Shown: positions 32,726 through 42,094, counted from the first letter of the stretch. The stretch: DNA of 64,000 nt from JAKVBH01 sp049800955 (GCF_049800955.1 NZ_JBNAGA010000001.1:248001-312000), one strand, 5' to 3'. Translations and numbers: made by a program. Notes: generated from the sequence alone by a model not told the origin.

Positions 32726-33958
32726 TTATTCAGCAGGCGATGCAAGCGGCGTATTGCGCAGGACAGTTTCGTTGCCGGGTTCGGGGTGGCGCGGGATCAG
32801 GAGCGACAGCAGAAGCGAGATCAGCGCCATGCAGGCGGCCAGAATGAAGACCATGCCCGGCGAGGTCAGCCAGACATATCCGAGCAGCGCTGGCAGGAAG
32901 ACAGCGGCGATGTGATTGATCGTAAAGGCGACGGCCGCGGTTGGCGCGATGTCGCGAGGATCGGCGATTTTCTGAAAGTAGGTCTTGATGGCCAGCGCGA
33001 GCGAAAAGAAAATGTGGTTCAGCACATAAAGCGCGGCGCCAACGGCTGCGCCCCAGTCGAGATAATAGATCCCGGCATAGGCAAGGAAGATCCCGAGCAA
33101 TCCAGCATATTCGAACACAAGGGCCGCGCGTTCGCCAAAAAACGCCACGGCGCGGCCAAGCAATGGCGCGGCTGCCATGTTCACGACCAGCGTGGCGAGG
33201 AAAAGCGCAGTGATCTCATGGACCGCAAAGCCAAACCGCTCGACCATCATGAAGGCGGCGAAGACGATGAAGATCTGCCGCCGCGCGCCTGACATGAATT
33301 GCAGCGCGTAGTAGAGCCAATACCGTTTGCGCAGGATAATCTGCCTACGTTGCGGGTGCGGCTCCTCAAATTGCGGATAGGCCAGAAATGCGAAGATCGA
33401 CAGCGCGACGGTGATCGCTCCTGCCACAACGTAAACGGACGTGTAGGATAGCCCCAAGGCCTCCCACGTCAGGACAATACAGACATAGGCCACAAAGGTC
33501 GCCGCGGAGCCAGCGGCCATCAACAGGCCAATCTTGCGCGGCGCTTCCTCCTTCGAGAGCCATTGCAATTGCAGCGACTGGTTGACGGTCTCGTAATAGT
33601 GAAACCCGATGGAGGACAGCACGGTCAGCACCATGATCCCGCCGATCGTCGGGAAATACCCCGTCAGGGCCGTGGCCACGCCAAGAAGAACAAGAGAGAG
33701 CAACCCGAGCACCTGTTCCCGGAAGATCAGAAGCAGGAACACAACAGCGAAGGCCAGAAAGCCCGGGATCTCGCGAAAGGTATGCAGCCAACCGATGTCA
33801 GACCCATCGAAGCCTGCGACCTCAACGACGAAGTTGTTGAGCAGGGCAGACCAGGTTGCAAACGCCATCGGCATGGCGACAGACATCAAAAACAGCAGCG
33901 CCAGAGGCCTGCGCCACCAGGCAAGCCGGGATGTTTCAGAGAGGGGGACGGTCTGCAT
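32726..33958 (-). CDS. MFS-type membrane transporter
   Basis: 410 residues with about twelve hydrophobic segments split by a central cytoplasmic loop (about 205-225, QFEEPHPQRRQIILRKRYW). The N-terminal half has the FVVEVAGFDGSDIGWLHTFREIPGFL stretch, which fits a major-facilitator loop 2-3 region only loosely. No close family recognised, so substrate is unknown. The last codons end 23 bases before prmA's start. It is divergent from the 210-residue hypothetical gene. Confidence 0.75.
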   Translation of the reverse strand: MQTVPLSETSRLAWWRRPLALLFLMSVAMPMAFATWSALLNNFVVEVAGFDGSDIGWLHTFREIPGFLAFAVVFLLLIFREQVLGLLSLVLLGVATALTGYFPTIGGIMVLTVLSSIGFHYYETVNQSLQLQWLSKEEAPRKIGLLMAAGSAATFVAYVCIVLTWEALGLSYTSVYVVAGAITVALSIFAFLAYPQFEEPHPQRRQIILRKRYWLYYALQFMSGARRQIFIVFAAFMMVERFGFAVHEITALFLATLVVNMAAAPLLGRAVAFFGERAALVFEYAGLLGIFLAYAGIYYLDWGAAVGAALYVLNHIFFSLALAIKTYFQKIADPRDIAPTAAVAFTINHIAAVFLPALLGYVWLTSPGMVFILAACMALISLLLSLLIPRHPEPGNETVLRNTPLASPAE

Positions 33959-34033
33959 GCCCTTCGCTTACGCCTCTTTTTCCTCGTTTGCGAGACCTTT
34001 TGCTTGCGCACCACGGCTGATAAACCTGCGCCC

Positions 34034-34666
34034 ATGATAGCCGATGAGATCACAGAACTCTTTACGCGCTCCGATGGCGCTTATGCTTTCGCCCGGTGGG
34101 GGCGGCCTATTGCGCCTATCGTGTTTGGCGTGGAGGATACCACTCTAGGCATCGTCAAAGGGGCGTTGGAGGCGGTTTGCGCGCTTGCAGGCCATCAGAT
34201 GATGGAGACCGATCCGGAGCTTGGGTCCAATTGCATGGTCTTCTTTTTTCGCGAGTGGCGTGAGCTTTTGGATGTGCGTGATCTGGATCGCCTGATCCCG
34301 GATCTGGAGCCATTGGTGGCCCGTCTGGACGATGCAGACGCCAATCAATACCGTGTCTTCCGCTTTGACAATACGGGCGGCATCAAGGCCGCTTTTGTCT
34401 TCTTGCGGATGGACCAGAATCTCTCGGCCGTGCCTGCCGAAACGCTGGCGTTGAGCCAGGTCGTCCAGACTATCTTGCTTTGGTCCGACAAGGCATTTCG
34501 GGAGCGCTCGCCGCTGGCCAATGTTGAGGGCGGTCACACGATCCTGCGACCAGAGATTGCGGGTCTGATCCGCGCGGCGTATGATCCGACGATGCCGCTT
34601 GTGGCCAAGGATGCCAGCCACGCGTTGCGGCTGGCGGCCCGGCTCAGCGTTCAGGATGTGAACTAA
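34034..34666 (+). CDS. Conserved hypothetical protein, 210 residues
   Basis: Begins MIADEITELFTRSDGAYAFARWGRPIAP and contains FGVEDTTLG, DPELGSNCMVFFFREW and FDNTGGIKAAFVFLRMD. Acidic and soluble, mixed alpha/beta, no signal or membrane segment. I recall proteins of this type in other roseobacters without a function. A long in-frame upstream extension to 33563 overlaps the transporter gene on the other strand and is not credible; the ATG at 34034 is at the right distance from that gene's start. Confidence 0.65.
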   Translation: MIADEITELFTRSDGAYAFARWGRPIAPIVFGVEDTTLGIVKGALEAVCALAGHQMMETDPELGSNCMVFFFREWRELLDVRDLDRLIPDLEPLVARLDDADANQYRVFRFDNTGGIKAAFVFLRMDQNLSAVPAETLALSQVVQTILLWSDKAFRERSPLANVEGGHTILRPEIAGLIRAAYDPTMPLVAKDASHALRLAARLSVQDVN

Positions 34667-34697
34667 AGCACGTCGTCGAAATCCTGAGACATCCAGC

Positions 34698-34744
34698 ATC
34701 ACGAAAATCACGAGAAAGCAGGTGCTTGGCAGTGTTTTCGTGAT
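34698..34744. repeat. Perfect 10-bp inverted repeat between two convergent genes
   Basis: ATCACGAAAA (34698-34707) and TTTTCGTGAT (34735-34744) with a 27-base loop. It sits between the 210-residue gene and the convergent oxidoreductase gene, followed on the plus strand by GTTTTTCTTT, so it may serve as a loose bidirectional terminator. Confidence 0.45.
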
Positions 34745-34781
34745 CCAGGTTTTTCTTTAAGGGCTATGGGGTACCTATGCG

Positions 34782-35915
34782 TCAGCGAAACATGGGCGGG
34801 CGGGCATCAACCCATGCGCCATCCTGTTGTGCCGAGCTGACCGCGCCATGGACTGCCGCCATGGAGCGGACTCCATCTGCCGCGTTTGGCAGGCTATCGC
34901 GCGCCTCACCCCGGATCGCATCCGCCAGATCGCAGTAGATATTGGCAACGGCCAGCGGAAAGCCCTCGGGATGTGCGATTGAGACGCGCGACAAGCGCAT
35001 CGCATCTTCATGCAGACCGCCTTCGCCCTTCTCGATGATCTGTTTGCGCCCGCCAACGGGCGTGTATTCCAGTTGGTTGGGGTGCTCGGAGAACCATTTC
35101 AGCCCGCCGGTTTCTCCAAAGACCTGAATGTCAAAACCGTGCTGGCGCCCGATGGCCACGGAAGAGGTCCAAAGCCGCCCGACGGTCCCGCCTGTCATGC
35201 GGAAGTTGACCATCGCATCATCTTCCAGAACGCGGCTCGGGATGGTGGAGGCGAAATCTGCGGACAGCCGCGCGACCTCATCATCGCAGATGAAAGACGC
35301 CATATGCAGCGCGTGTATGCCGCAATCGGCAAACTGCCCGGAGACACCGGCCATCTGTGGATCGTAGCGCCAGCGCACGCGCGGGTTGTCTGCGTCGGTT
35401 GCATCGCCGTGATGGCCGTGGCTGAAACTGGTCACGACCAGACGCACCTTGCCGATCTCGCCCGCGCGGACCATGGCGCGCGCCTGACGGATCATGGGAT
35501 AGGCGGAATAACAATAGTTTACCGCGCATACCTTGCCGGAGGCCTCGGCCACCCGCACGATCTCCTCGCCTTCCTCAACGCTCATGGTCATGGGCTTTTC
35601 ACAGAGCACATTGAACCCTGCCTCGAGAAAGGCCTTGGTGATCTCGAAATGGGTCGCGTTGGGCGTGGCCACAGTTACCAGATCAACCCGGTCCTCGCGA
35701 CCGCGCTCACCCTCAAGCATGTCCTGCCAGGAGCCATAGGCGCGGTCAGCAGCGATCCCAAGACGCTGGGCATAATCGCGGCCCACATCGGGGCGATGAT
35801 CGAGGGCTCCGGCTGCGAATTCAAACTGCCCGTCCGCTTGCGCCCCAAGGCGGTGGGCCGGCCCGATCTGACTGCCTTCTCCGCCGCCGATCATACCCCA
35901 TTTCAGTTTTGTCAT
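34782..35915 (-). CDS. Gfo/Idh/MocA-family oxidoreductase of the inositol locus
   Basis: 377 residues from the ATG at 35915. NAD(P)-binding GMIGGGEGSQIG at the start, VLCEKPMTMS with the family Glu-Lys-Pro near 107, and YDPQMAGVSGQFADCGIHALHM with the catalytic Asp/His region. Last gene of iolG-iolE-this gene. In inositol catabolism related enzymes act as scyllo- or other inositol dehydrogenases (IolX/IolW type); which isomer is used cannot be read here. Confidence 0.82.
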   Translation of the reverse strand: MTKLKWGMIGGGEGSQIGPAHRLGAQADGQFEFAAGALDHRPDVGRDYAQRLGIAADRAYGSWQDMLEGERGREDRVDLVTVATPNATHFEITKAFLEAGFNVLCEKPMTMSVEEGEEIVRVAEASGKVCAVNYCYSAYPMIRQARAMVRAGEIGKVRLVVTSFSHGHHGDATDADNPRVRWRYDPQMAGVSGQFADCGIHALHMASFICDDEVARLSADFASTIPSRVLEDDAMVNFRMTGGTVGRLWTSSVAIGRQHGFDIQVFGETGGLKWFSEHPNQLEYTPVGGRKQIIEKGEGGLHEDAMRLSRVSIAHPEGFPLAVANIYCDLADAIRGEARDSLPNAADGVRSMAAVHGAVSSAQQDGAWVDARPPMFR

Positions 35916-36008
35916 CTCAGGTGTCTCCCTCATCTGTCCGGGGCTTTGGTCTGTTGCTCAACCCGGGCACGGCTGGCGCGGGGCCGTTTTGCAAACGGCC
36001 TGTGGCGT

Positions 36009-36899
36009 CTAAAATCCGATGCTTTGCAGGTATTCGCGGTTGGCTTTCGCATCATCCATCGGCCGCACATCAAGGGTCGGGTCGCAATCCTGCTCCACAG
36101 TGCACCAGCCTTCAAAGCCGTGATCAAGCAGGATCTGCCGGACCGTCGGGAAATCAACATCGCCGTCACCCAGATTGCAGAAGATGCCTTGCCCGCAGGC
36201 ATCGTAAAAGCCCGTGCGCTTGGCAATCACATCGGCTTTCACCGCCGGGTCGATATCCTTGAAATGCATATAGCTGATGCGGCTCATATACCGGCGCATG
36301 AATGCCACGGGATCAAAGCCTGCGTAAGAATGATGGCCGGTATCGAAGCAGATCTTGAGAATAGTCTCATCAACTTCATTCAGCAGGCGCTCGAGCTCCG
36401 GTTCGAAATCGATGAAGCCTGCGGCATGGGCATGCATTCCCACGGTTAGCCCGTATTCCTCGGCGCCCATCTTCGCGACGGTGGCAATGCGATCGCGAAA
36501 AGCGGTCCACTCTGCCTTGTCCATCTGTTCGGCTTCATCGGCGCGGCCCGCCGTCGGCGCGCGGCGCGGCGAAATGCTGTCGATCAACACGAGATGCTGG
36601 GCGCCATGGGCCTTGAGCGCCTTGCACGTGCGCACGGCCCCGTCCATGACATCATCCCAGGCGCTTGGATCGTGGAAAGCACGGAAGACAACCCCGCCGA
36701 TCAGCTCGAGGTCATGTCTGGCAAGAGCATCGCCCAGTACTGCCGGGTCCTCCGGCATAAAACCCACGGGGCCCAGCTCGATGCCAGTATAGCCAGCCTC
36801 AGCATTTTCCTTCAGCACGGTTTCCCAGCTTGGGTTGCGCGGATCCTCTGCAAATTCCACACCCCAGGAACAGGGCGCATTGCCGATACGAATGGTCAT
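36009..36899 (-). CDS. iolE: Myo-inosose-2 dehydratase-like protein (IolE)
   Basis: 296 residues, TIM barrel of the AP-endonuclease-2/xylose isomerase type. GNAPCSWGVEF at the start is the IolE hallmark; GYTGIELGPVGFMPED, GMHAHAAGFID, CFDTGHHSYAG and HFKDI give the metal ligands, and WCTVEQDCDP is near the end. IolE dehydrates 2-keto-myo-inositol, the second step of inositol breakdown. It lies 12 bases after iolG and 93 before the last oxidoreductase gene. Confidence 0.88.
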   Translation of the reverse strand: MTIRIGNAPCSWGVEFAEDPRNPSWETVLKENAEAGYTGIELGPVGFMPEDPAVLGDALARHDLELIGGVVFRAFHDPSAWDDVMDGAVRTCKALKAHGAQHLVLIDSISPRRAPTAGRADEAEQMDKAEWTAFRDRIATVAKMGAEEYGLTVGMHAHAAGFIDFEPELERLLNEVDETILKICFDTGHHSYAGFDPVAFMRRYMSRISYMHFKDIDPAVKADVIAKRTGFYDACGQGIFCNLGDGDVDFPTVRQILLDHGFEGWCTVEQDCDPTLDVRPMDDAKANREYLQSIGF

Positions 36900-36911
36900 G
36901 GGGGTGTCTCC

Positions 36912-38021
36912 TCAAACGTCGGATATATTGACCCAGGCGCGGCTGTCGCTGCTGCGCCAGGCGGCTTCGATGATTTCCGAGACGGCCAGGCCGTCAGCGA
37001 AGGTGGGCCAGCGGGCTTCCCGGGAGGCAAGGGCTTCCAGAAAATCTTTGGCCTCGATGATGATCTGATCCTGATACCCCGTGCCATGGCCGGGGCCCTG
37101 ACAGAACGGCAGGTAATCGGGATGCTCTGGGCCCGTGAGGATCTTGGTAAAGCCGCGCTGTGCCTCCGGGCCGTCTGCCTTATAAAGCCAAAGCGCGTTT
37201 TGATCTTCGCCGTCAAACCGGATCGCGCCCTGGGTGCCGTGGATCTCATAGGCATAGCCCATCTTGCGGCCCGTCGCCGTCCGGCTGGCATAGATGTGCC
37301 CAAGCACACCGCTCTCAAACCGCACCATCATCTGGGCGTGATCATCATTGTCGACCTTGCCGCCGGGGCGCTCAGAATGGACGGTTTCGATCTCGGCCAT
37401 GACGGAGGCCACAGGCCCCATCAGCGCCAGCGCGCAGTTCACGGGATGTGGTGCGAGATCGCCCATGGTGCCCGTGGCGCGTCCGCTACAGCGCCAATTG
37501 TATGGCGTGTCTGGGTCTGCGAGGAAATCCTCGGTATGTTCGCCGCGATACCACGTCGGGCGTCCAATCGCGCCTTCGGCCAGAAGCTTGCGGGCGTATT
37601 GCGTCGCGGGAGTGCGCGCATAGTTGAACCCGATCATGTTGATCACGCCAGCCGCTTTTGCGGCCGCAGTCATTGCGCGCGCGTCCTCGATGGATGCCCC
37701 CAGCGGCTTTTCGCAGAGCACGGGCTTGCCCAAGGCAAACGCAGCCTCTGCAATGGCGCGATGGGTGTCTTGCGTCGAGGCGATGACAATGGCCTCGACC
37801 TTGGGGTCCGCCACCAGCGTCCGCCAGTCGGACGTGCCGCGCGCAAACCCATAGGCGGCACGGTAGGTCTCGGCGCTGTCCTCAGACCGCGCGGCCACCA
37901 TTTCTAGGCGCGGGCGGAGTTGCGTATCAAATAGTGCGCCCACGGACGACATGGCCACCGCGTGGGCCTTGCCCATATAGCCGCCACCGACAATCCCGAT
38001 ACCAATCTCGCGCTGGTCCAT
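36912..38021 (-). CDS. iolG: Inositol 2-dehydrogenase-type Gfo/Idh/MocA oxidoreductase
   Basis: 369 residues from the ATG at 38021 (MDQREIGIGIVGGGYMGKAHA). VLCEKPLGASIEDA near 98 and the YNWRCSGRATGTMGDLAPHPVN catalytic segment (spread over about 185-206) are as expected of the family. As first gene next to iolE it probably oxidises inositol to 2-keto-myo-inositol. The operon start faces iolC across a 113-base region with a perfect LacI-type palindrome. The exact substrate isomer is inferred from context. Confidence 0.82.
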   Translation of the reverse strand: MDQREIGIGIVGGGYMGKAHAVAMSSVGALFDTQLRPRLEMVAARSEDSAETYRAAYGFARGTSDWRTLVADPKVEAIVIASTQDTHRAIAEAAFALGKPVLCEKPLGASIEDARAMTAAAKAAGVINMIGFNYARTPATQYARKLLAEGAIGRPTWYRGEHTEDFLADPDTPYNWRCSGRATGTMGDLAPHPVNCALALMGPVASVMAEIETVHSERPGGKVDNDDHAQMMVRFESGVLGHIYASRTATGRKMGYAYEIHGTQGAIRFDGEDQNALWLYKADGPEAQRGFTKILTGPEHPDYLPFCQGPGHGTGYQDQIIIEAKDFLEALASREARWPTFADGLAVSEIIEAAWRSSDSRAWVNISDV

Positions 38022-38051
38022 TTCGCCCTCCCACGGGCCATGTGGCCCAAC

Positions 38052-38069
38052 TTTGCAACCGGTTGCAAA
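38052..38069. promoter_or_regulatory. Perfect 18-bp LacI-type operator between iolG and iolC
   Basis: TTTGCAACCGGTTGCAAA, a perfect palindrome centred on CCGG, the usual core for LacI/GalR-family sites. It lies in the divergent promoter region and could control both operons. No LacI-family gene is in the window. Confidence 0.8.
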
Positions 38070-38134
38070 TACTGCGATTACGGGTATCCTATGAGTCGAA
38101 ACCTCGCAAGGTAAATGTCGGGGTGGGGCATCAC

Positions 38135-39118
38135 ATGGGGGGCTTGATGGATCTGAGCGCGGACAAGCGGCCAATTCTTGTTGTGGGTCGTGTTGGCATG
38201 GATGTCATCGTTGACCCGCCGGGCACTGGTGTGGGGGAGGCCAAAAAGGCGTTGATCGACATCGGAGGATCGAGCGCCAATATCGCGGTGGGGCTTGTCA
38301 AACTTGGACAACAGGCGTCGCTTGTGACAACGGTTTCCGACGACGCCGTGGCACGCTTCTGCGTGGGCAAGCTTGCGGAGTATGGTGTCGATACAAGCCA
38401 TATTCGGACCGTGAGTGGCGAGTGCCGGACGTCTCTGGCGATCTATGATTCCTGTCTCGAAACCCATACCAACACGATCTATCGCAACAATGCAGCGGAT
38501 TTTCAGATGTCGCTCGAGGACGTTGCCGAGATCGACTACGCCGCATTTCGTTGCCTGATCACAGCGGGCACTGTTTTCGCCGCAGAGCCGTCGCGCAGTG
38601 CGGCCTTTGCCGCCTTCGAGAAGGCGCGGGCGGCGGGGCTGCCGGTGATCTTCGACATTGATTATCGCCCCTACAGCTGGCCGTCGCCCGAGGTCGCTGC
38701 GGATGTACTGTCCCGCGCGGGCGATTTGGCGGATCTGATCGTGGGCAACGATGAAGAATTTGGCTTCATGGCAGGCGACTACGGTCGAGGTCTGGCCAAG
38801 GCGAAAGCGCTGGCCGAAGGCGGACGCACGATTGTCTACAAGCGCGGCCCCGAAGGCGCGATCACTTTTGCGGACGGCACAGAAATCGCGACGGGAATCT
38901 ATCCCGTGCAAGCGCTCAAACCCGTTGGGGCAGGTGACAGTTTCATGGCAGGTTTCATCTCGGGCCTCTCTGAGGGCGACGATCTGCGTGCCGCGATCCT
39001 GAAGGGATCCGCCTGCGCCTCCATCACTGTCTCGCGTCCGGGTTGCGCCCCGGCCTTGCCAACACCAGACGATCTCACAGAGTTTCTCTCTTCACATCCC
39101 GGTCCCACAGGAGCCTGA
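38135..39118 (+). CDS. iolC: 5-dehydro-2-deoxygluconokinase (IolC), PfkB family
   Basis: 327 residues from the ATG at 38135; an in-frame ATG at 38147 behind GGGGGG is also possible. Ribokinase fold: VVGRVGMDVIVDPPG near 13, DIGGSSANIAVGLVKLG near 38, FDIDYRPYSW and LKPVGAGDSFMAGF near 263 with the catalytic Asp. IolC phosphorylates 2-deoxy-5-keto-D-gluconate. First gene of iolC-iolB-iolJ; only 5 bases separate it from iolB. Confidence 0.9.
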   Translation: MGGLMDLSADKRPILVVGRVGMDVIVDPPGTGVGEAKKALIDIGGSSANIAVGLVKLGQQASLVTTVSDDAVARFCVGKLAEYGVDTSHIRTVSGECRTSLAIYDSCLETHTNTIYRNNAADFQMSLEDVAEIDYAAFRCLITAGTVFAAEPSRSAAFAAFEKARAAGLPVIFDIDYRPYSWPSPEVAADVLSRAGDLADLIVGNDEEFGFMAGDYGRGLAKAKALAEGGRTIVYKRGPEGAITFADGTEIATGIYPVQALKPVGAGDSFMAGFISGLSEGDDLRAAILKGSACASITVSRPGCAPALPTPDDLTEFLSSHPGPTGA

Positions 39119-39123
39119 CGTCC

Positions 39124-39966
39124 ATGCATATCGCGCCTTTTGACAACAAGAACGTGCCCATTGTTGACGCCGGAGACAGCACGGTTCCGCTCAACTATTT
39201 CAACATCGTCAAGCTCAACCGGGGCCAGGTCTTCGAATATCAGGTGCCCGGCTATGAGACCTGTATCGTCCCGGCGACCGGGACGGTTGATGTCGAGATC
39301 GAAGGGCTCGCGTTCCCTGCGCTTGGCAATCGGGGCGAAGATGTCTGGGACGGGGAGCCGGAAGGCGTCTATGTGCCCGTGGGTGCGAAAGTGCGGATGA
39401 CCTGCGTGTCCGAGGCGACCGAGACGTTTATCGCCGGAGCCAAGTTCGATGAGGTTTTGGAGCCTTTCGACGTGCGCGCCGATGGCATTGATCTTGTGCA
39501 ATATGGCTCTGACGACACGAAGACGCATCGCAAGATCAAGCATATTCTGGGCCAGAAACAACACGGTAAGGTTGGTCGCTTGCTGGTCTCGGAGCTCTTC
39601 ACGGTGGGGGCGGGGGGCTGGTCAGGCTTTCCCAGCCACAAGCACGACACCAACCGTTTGCCCGATGAGACACGCCATGACGAGACCTACAATTTCCGCT
39701 TCAAGCCGAACTGGGGCTCGGGCGTCCAGATGCTTCAGCGCGAAGAGGGCAAATCAGGCGATGCCTATCACATCGTCGACGGCTCCACGGTGTGCATCGA
39801 CAATGGCTATCATCCCTGCGCGGTTTTGCCGGGGTATGAGATGTATTATTTTACCATCCTTGGCGGCCTGACGCAGCGCAGCCTTGTGCAGTTCTTCCAG
39901 CCAACCCATGCCTACCAGATCGAGACGATCCCTGGGATCAAGGATATGGTGGCGAAATTCAAGTGA
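39124..39966 (+). CDS. iolB: 5-deoxy-glucuronate isomerase (IolB)
   Basis: 280 residues, bicupin. GWSGFPSHKHDT near 160 and ETYNFRF near 182 carry the His/Glu metal ligands; GYHPCAVLPGYEMYYFTIL near 237 is the conserved C-terminal cupin. It converts 5-deoxy-glucuronate to 2-deoxy-5-keto-gluconate, feeding IolC. The ATG at 39124 is chosen by family alignment; the open frame before it is inside iolC. Confidence 0.9.
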   Translation: MHIAPFDNKNVPIVDAGDSTVPLNYFNIVKLNRGQVFEYQVPGYETCIVPATGTVDVEIEGLAFPALGNRGEDVWDGEPEGVYVPVGAKVRMTCVSEATETFIAGAKFDEVLEPFDVRADGIDLVQYGSDDTKTHRKIKHILGQKQHGKVGRLLVSELFTVGAGGWSGFPSHKHDTNRLPDETRHDETYNFRFKPNWGSGVQMLQREEGKSGDAYHIVDGSTVCIDNGYHPCAVLPGYEMYYFTILGGLTQRSLVQFFQPTHAYQIETIPGIKDMVAKFK

Positions 39967-40029
39967 CGGCTCTGCGTCGCAGTGGACGCGCCATGTTTAC
40001 TGCGATCCAGATAATGTGGAGAGATCAAG

Positions 40030-40860
40030 ATGCCCCTTGTCAGCCTGACCGATGTTCTGGAACCCGCACAGCGCGAGGGCTTTGCGGTGGCGGGCCTCGT
40101 CTGCCTCGGCTGGGAAGACATGCGCGCCTACGTGGCCGCGGCGGAAGCAGAGGGAGTGCCTGTGATCTTGCAGGCGGGGCCCGGATGCCGCGCCCATACG
40201 CCGTTGCCCGTCCTGGGTGCGATGTTTCGCTATCTGGCGAAGGGGGCATCTGTCCCTGTCGTGGCGCATCTCGATCATGGCTACACGATAGAGGAATGCC
40301 GGGAGGCGATTGCCAGCGGGTTCACTTCGGTCATGTTTGACGGCTCAAAGTTGCCGCTGGACGACAACATCAAGGCGACGCGCGAGATCGTCGAGATGGC
40401 CCATGCCGCTGGCGTGTCCTGCGAGGGGGAGATTGGCTTCGTGGGCTATTCCGAGGGGGCCGCGTCTCAAAGCACTGACCCTGCCGAGGCCCAACGGTTT
40501 GCCCGCGAGACAGGCGTCGACGCCATGGCGATTTCTGTGGGCAATGTGCATTTGCAAACCCAAGCGGGAGACGGCTTGGACGAGCCGGCCATTCGCGCCA
40601 TTGAAGCGATGACGGATGTTGCTCTGGTCATTCACGGGGGGTCTGGCGTGCCGAAAGCGCAGCGCCGCCGGCTCGCGCAGGGATCAAACATCTGCAAGTT
40701 CAATATTGGCACAGAACTGCGCCGCGCCTTCGGACATGCCCTGCGCGCCTCCGTGGCGACCGACACTGACAGGTTTGACCGCAACGCCATACTGAGCGAT
40801 GTGCATGATCCAATGGTTACGGCGACGCGTGATGTCTTGGCGGATTTCAAACCGGCTTAA
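40030..40860 (+). CDS. iolJ: Class II aldolase for 2-deoxy-5-keto-gluconate 6-phosphate (IolJ-like)
   Basis: 276 residues, fructose-bisphosphate/tagatose-bisphosphate class II aldolase fold. VAHLDHGYT near 77 holds the Asp and the zinc His, CEGEIGFVGYSEG near 137 the Glu, and VIHGGSGVPK near 200 the second zinc His region. In the iol context it should split DKGP to dihydroxyacetone phosphate and malonate semialdehyde. IolA (methylmalonate-semialdehyde dehydrogenase) is not in the window. Spaced 63 bases after iolB, with its own GGAGAG. Confidence 0.82.
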   Translation: MPLVSLTDVLEPAQREGFAVAGLVCLGWEDMRAYVAAAEAEGVPVILQAGPGCRAHTPLPVLGAMFRYLAKGASVPVVAHLDHGYTIEECREAIASGFTSVMFDGSKLPLDDNIKATREIVEMAHAAGVSCEGEIGFVGYSEGAASQSTDPAEAQRFARETGVDAMAISVGNVHLQTQAGDGLDEPAIRAIEAMTDVALVIHGGSGVPKAQRRRLAQGSNICKFNIGTELRRAFGHALRASVATDTDRFDRNAILSDVHDPMVTATRDVLADFKPA

Positions 40861-40902
40861 TCGGCGCAAAACCAGTGCACAGAAGCGCGTCTCTTGACCG
40901 GA

Positions 40903-42066
40903 TCAGTCGCCGTAGCGCCGCAGGGCCCGGTCTCTGAGCGCGGCTTTGAACTGTCCCTGCTCCCAATTCTCGGCAATGGCCCGGCGCATGATGTCAGCTT
41001 GTGTTTCAGGCGCGAGGCCACCCACGGGCGGATCCCGATCAAGCGACGTCGGGAAGGCATAGCCATCGGCACAGGCCGCGATGGCCGCCTCGACATCCAG
41101 CGGGGGCATATCTTGAGCCGCCTCTCGCAACGGCCCATAGAGCCGCTTGCACATCGCATGCCGATCCATGCTTTCCATGGCAATCCCCATCGGTGAGGAC
41201 ACCTGCACGAGATTGGCCAGACGTTCGATATCCTTGGATGTATTGGCCCCCGCCGCATGAAAAAGCGCCGGATTGAAGAACAGGGCATCTCCCTTCATCA
41301 GGGGAACCTGAACGTAGTGCTCCTCGAAATACTCCGAGAATTCGGGGCGTCGGTAGGCCATGTACCCCGCGTCGTAGCGCTGGGAAAACGGCAAGAGTTT
41401 CGTGGGCCCGCTTTCAACGGGCATGTCGCAATGGGCAATGGCACCTTGCAGCGTCAAAACGGGCGAAAGCCTGTGGACATGGGCCGGGTAGCGTGCCGCT
41501 TGCTCGGATGTCATGAAGCCCAGATGGTAATCACGGTGGCAGGTTTGCGCACCGCCGCCGGGACGCACGAGATTGACCTGTGCGGTCATCTGGTATCCCG
41601 GCCCCAGCCAGGCCTCACAGGCCGCAGCAATCGCCGAATTGCCGAAATACCGCGCAAAGACGTCGGGCGCCGCGTGACAGAGTTTTTCGACCACGTTCCA
41701 AATGCGCGCATTCGACCCTGCTGCCGCGAAATGATCTGCGCCGCCTCCCGCGGCGGTCTCGTTTTGGATAATATCCATGAAGACAGCCGTTGCGGCATCG
41801 ATGGGCGCCGTATCCGCATAGGCCCCGCGCAACGCAAACACTCCGGCGCCATCCAGAAGAATTTGCGCCCATTCCGCGAGAACACGGGTGCGCATGTCAG
41901 GGTCGGTCAGATCCAGCTGCGCCACGTCATAAATCGGGACATTGCCGAGGATGTCGGCCGCCATTGGTGCATCTTGCGCGGTGCACCTATGCTCGACAAG
42001 CGCGCGGAAGGCCTCCAGATCAACGGTCTCTTCCGAGAAATAGCCCGTGCGTTTCGATGTCGCCAT
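40903..42066 (-). CDS. Phytanoyl-CoA dioxygenase-family (Fe(II)/2-oxoglutarate) protein
   Basis: 387 residues from the ATG at 42066 behind GGGAGGAC. TCHRDYHLGF near 198 gives the His-x-Asp metal pair, and LFFNPALFHAAGANTSKDIERL near 285 supplies the distal His and the Arg that binds 2-oxoglutarate. It is a large member of the PhyH group. A palindrome nearly identical to the iol operator precedes it, and it converges on iolJ, so it is probably part of the inositol regulon. Substrate unknown; oxidation of an inositol ether or related compound is a hypothesis. Confidence 0.8.
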   Translation of the reverse strand: MATSKRTGYFSEETVDLEAFRALVEHRCTAQDAPMAADILGNVPIYDVAQLDLTDPDMRTRVLAEWAQILLDGAGVFALRGAYADTAPIDAATAVFMDIIQNETAAGGGADHFAAAGSNARIWNVVEKLCHAAPDVFARYFGNSAIAAACEAWLGPGYQMTAQVNLVRPGGGAQTCHRDYHLGFMTSEQAARYPAHVHRLSPVLTLQGAIAHCDMPVESGPTKLLPFSQRYDAGYMAYRRPEFSEYFEEHYVQVPLMKGDALFFNPALFHAAGANTSKDIERLANLVQVSSPMGIAMESMDRHAMCKRLYGPLREAAQDMPPLDVEAAIAACADGYAFPTSLDRDPPVGGLAPETQADIMRRAIAENWEQGQFKAALRDRALRRYGD

Positions 42067-42094
42067 GCTGCGTCCTCCCTTGCGAGAGGGTGTC

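Noticed and set aside
35010..36449. 479-codon open frame opposite the iol genes
   Set aside because: A complementary-strand shadow of the oxidoreductase and iolE, whose motifs are complete.
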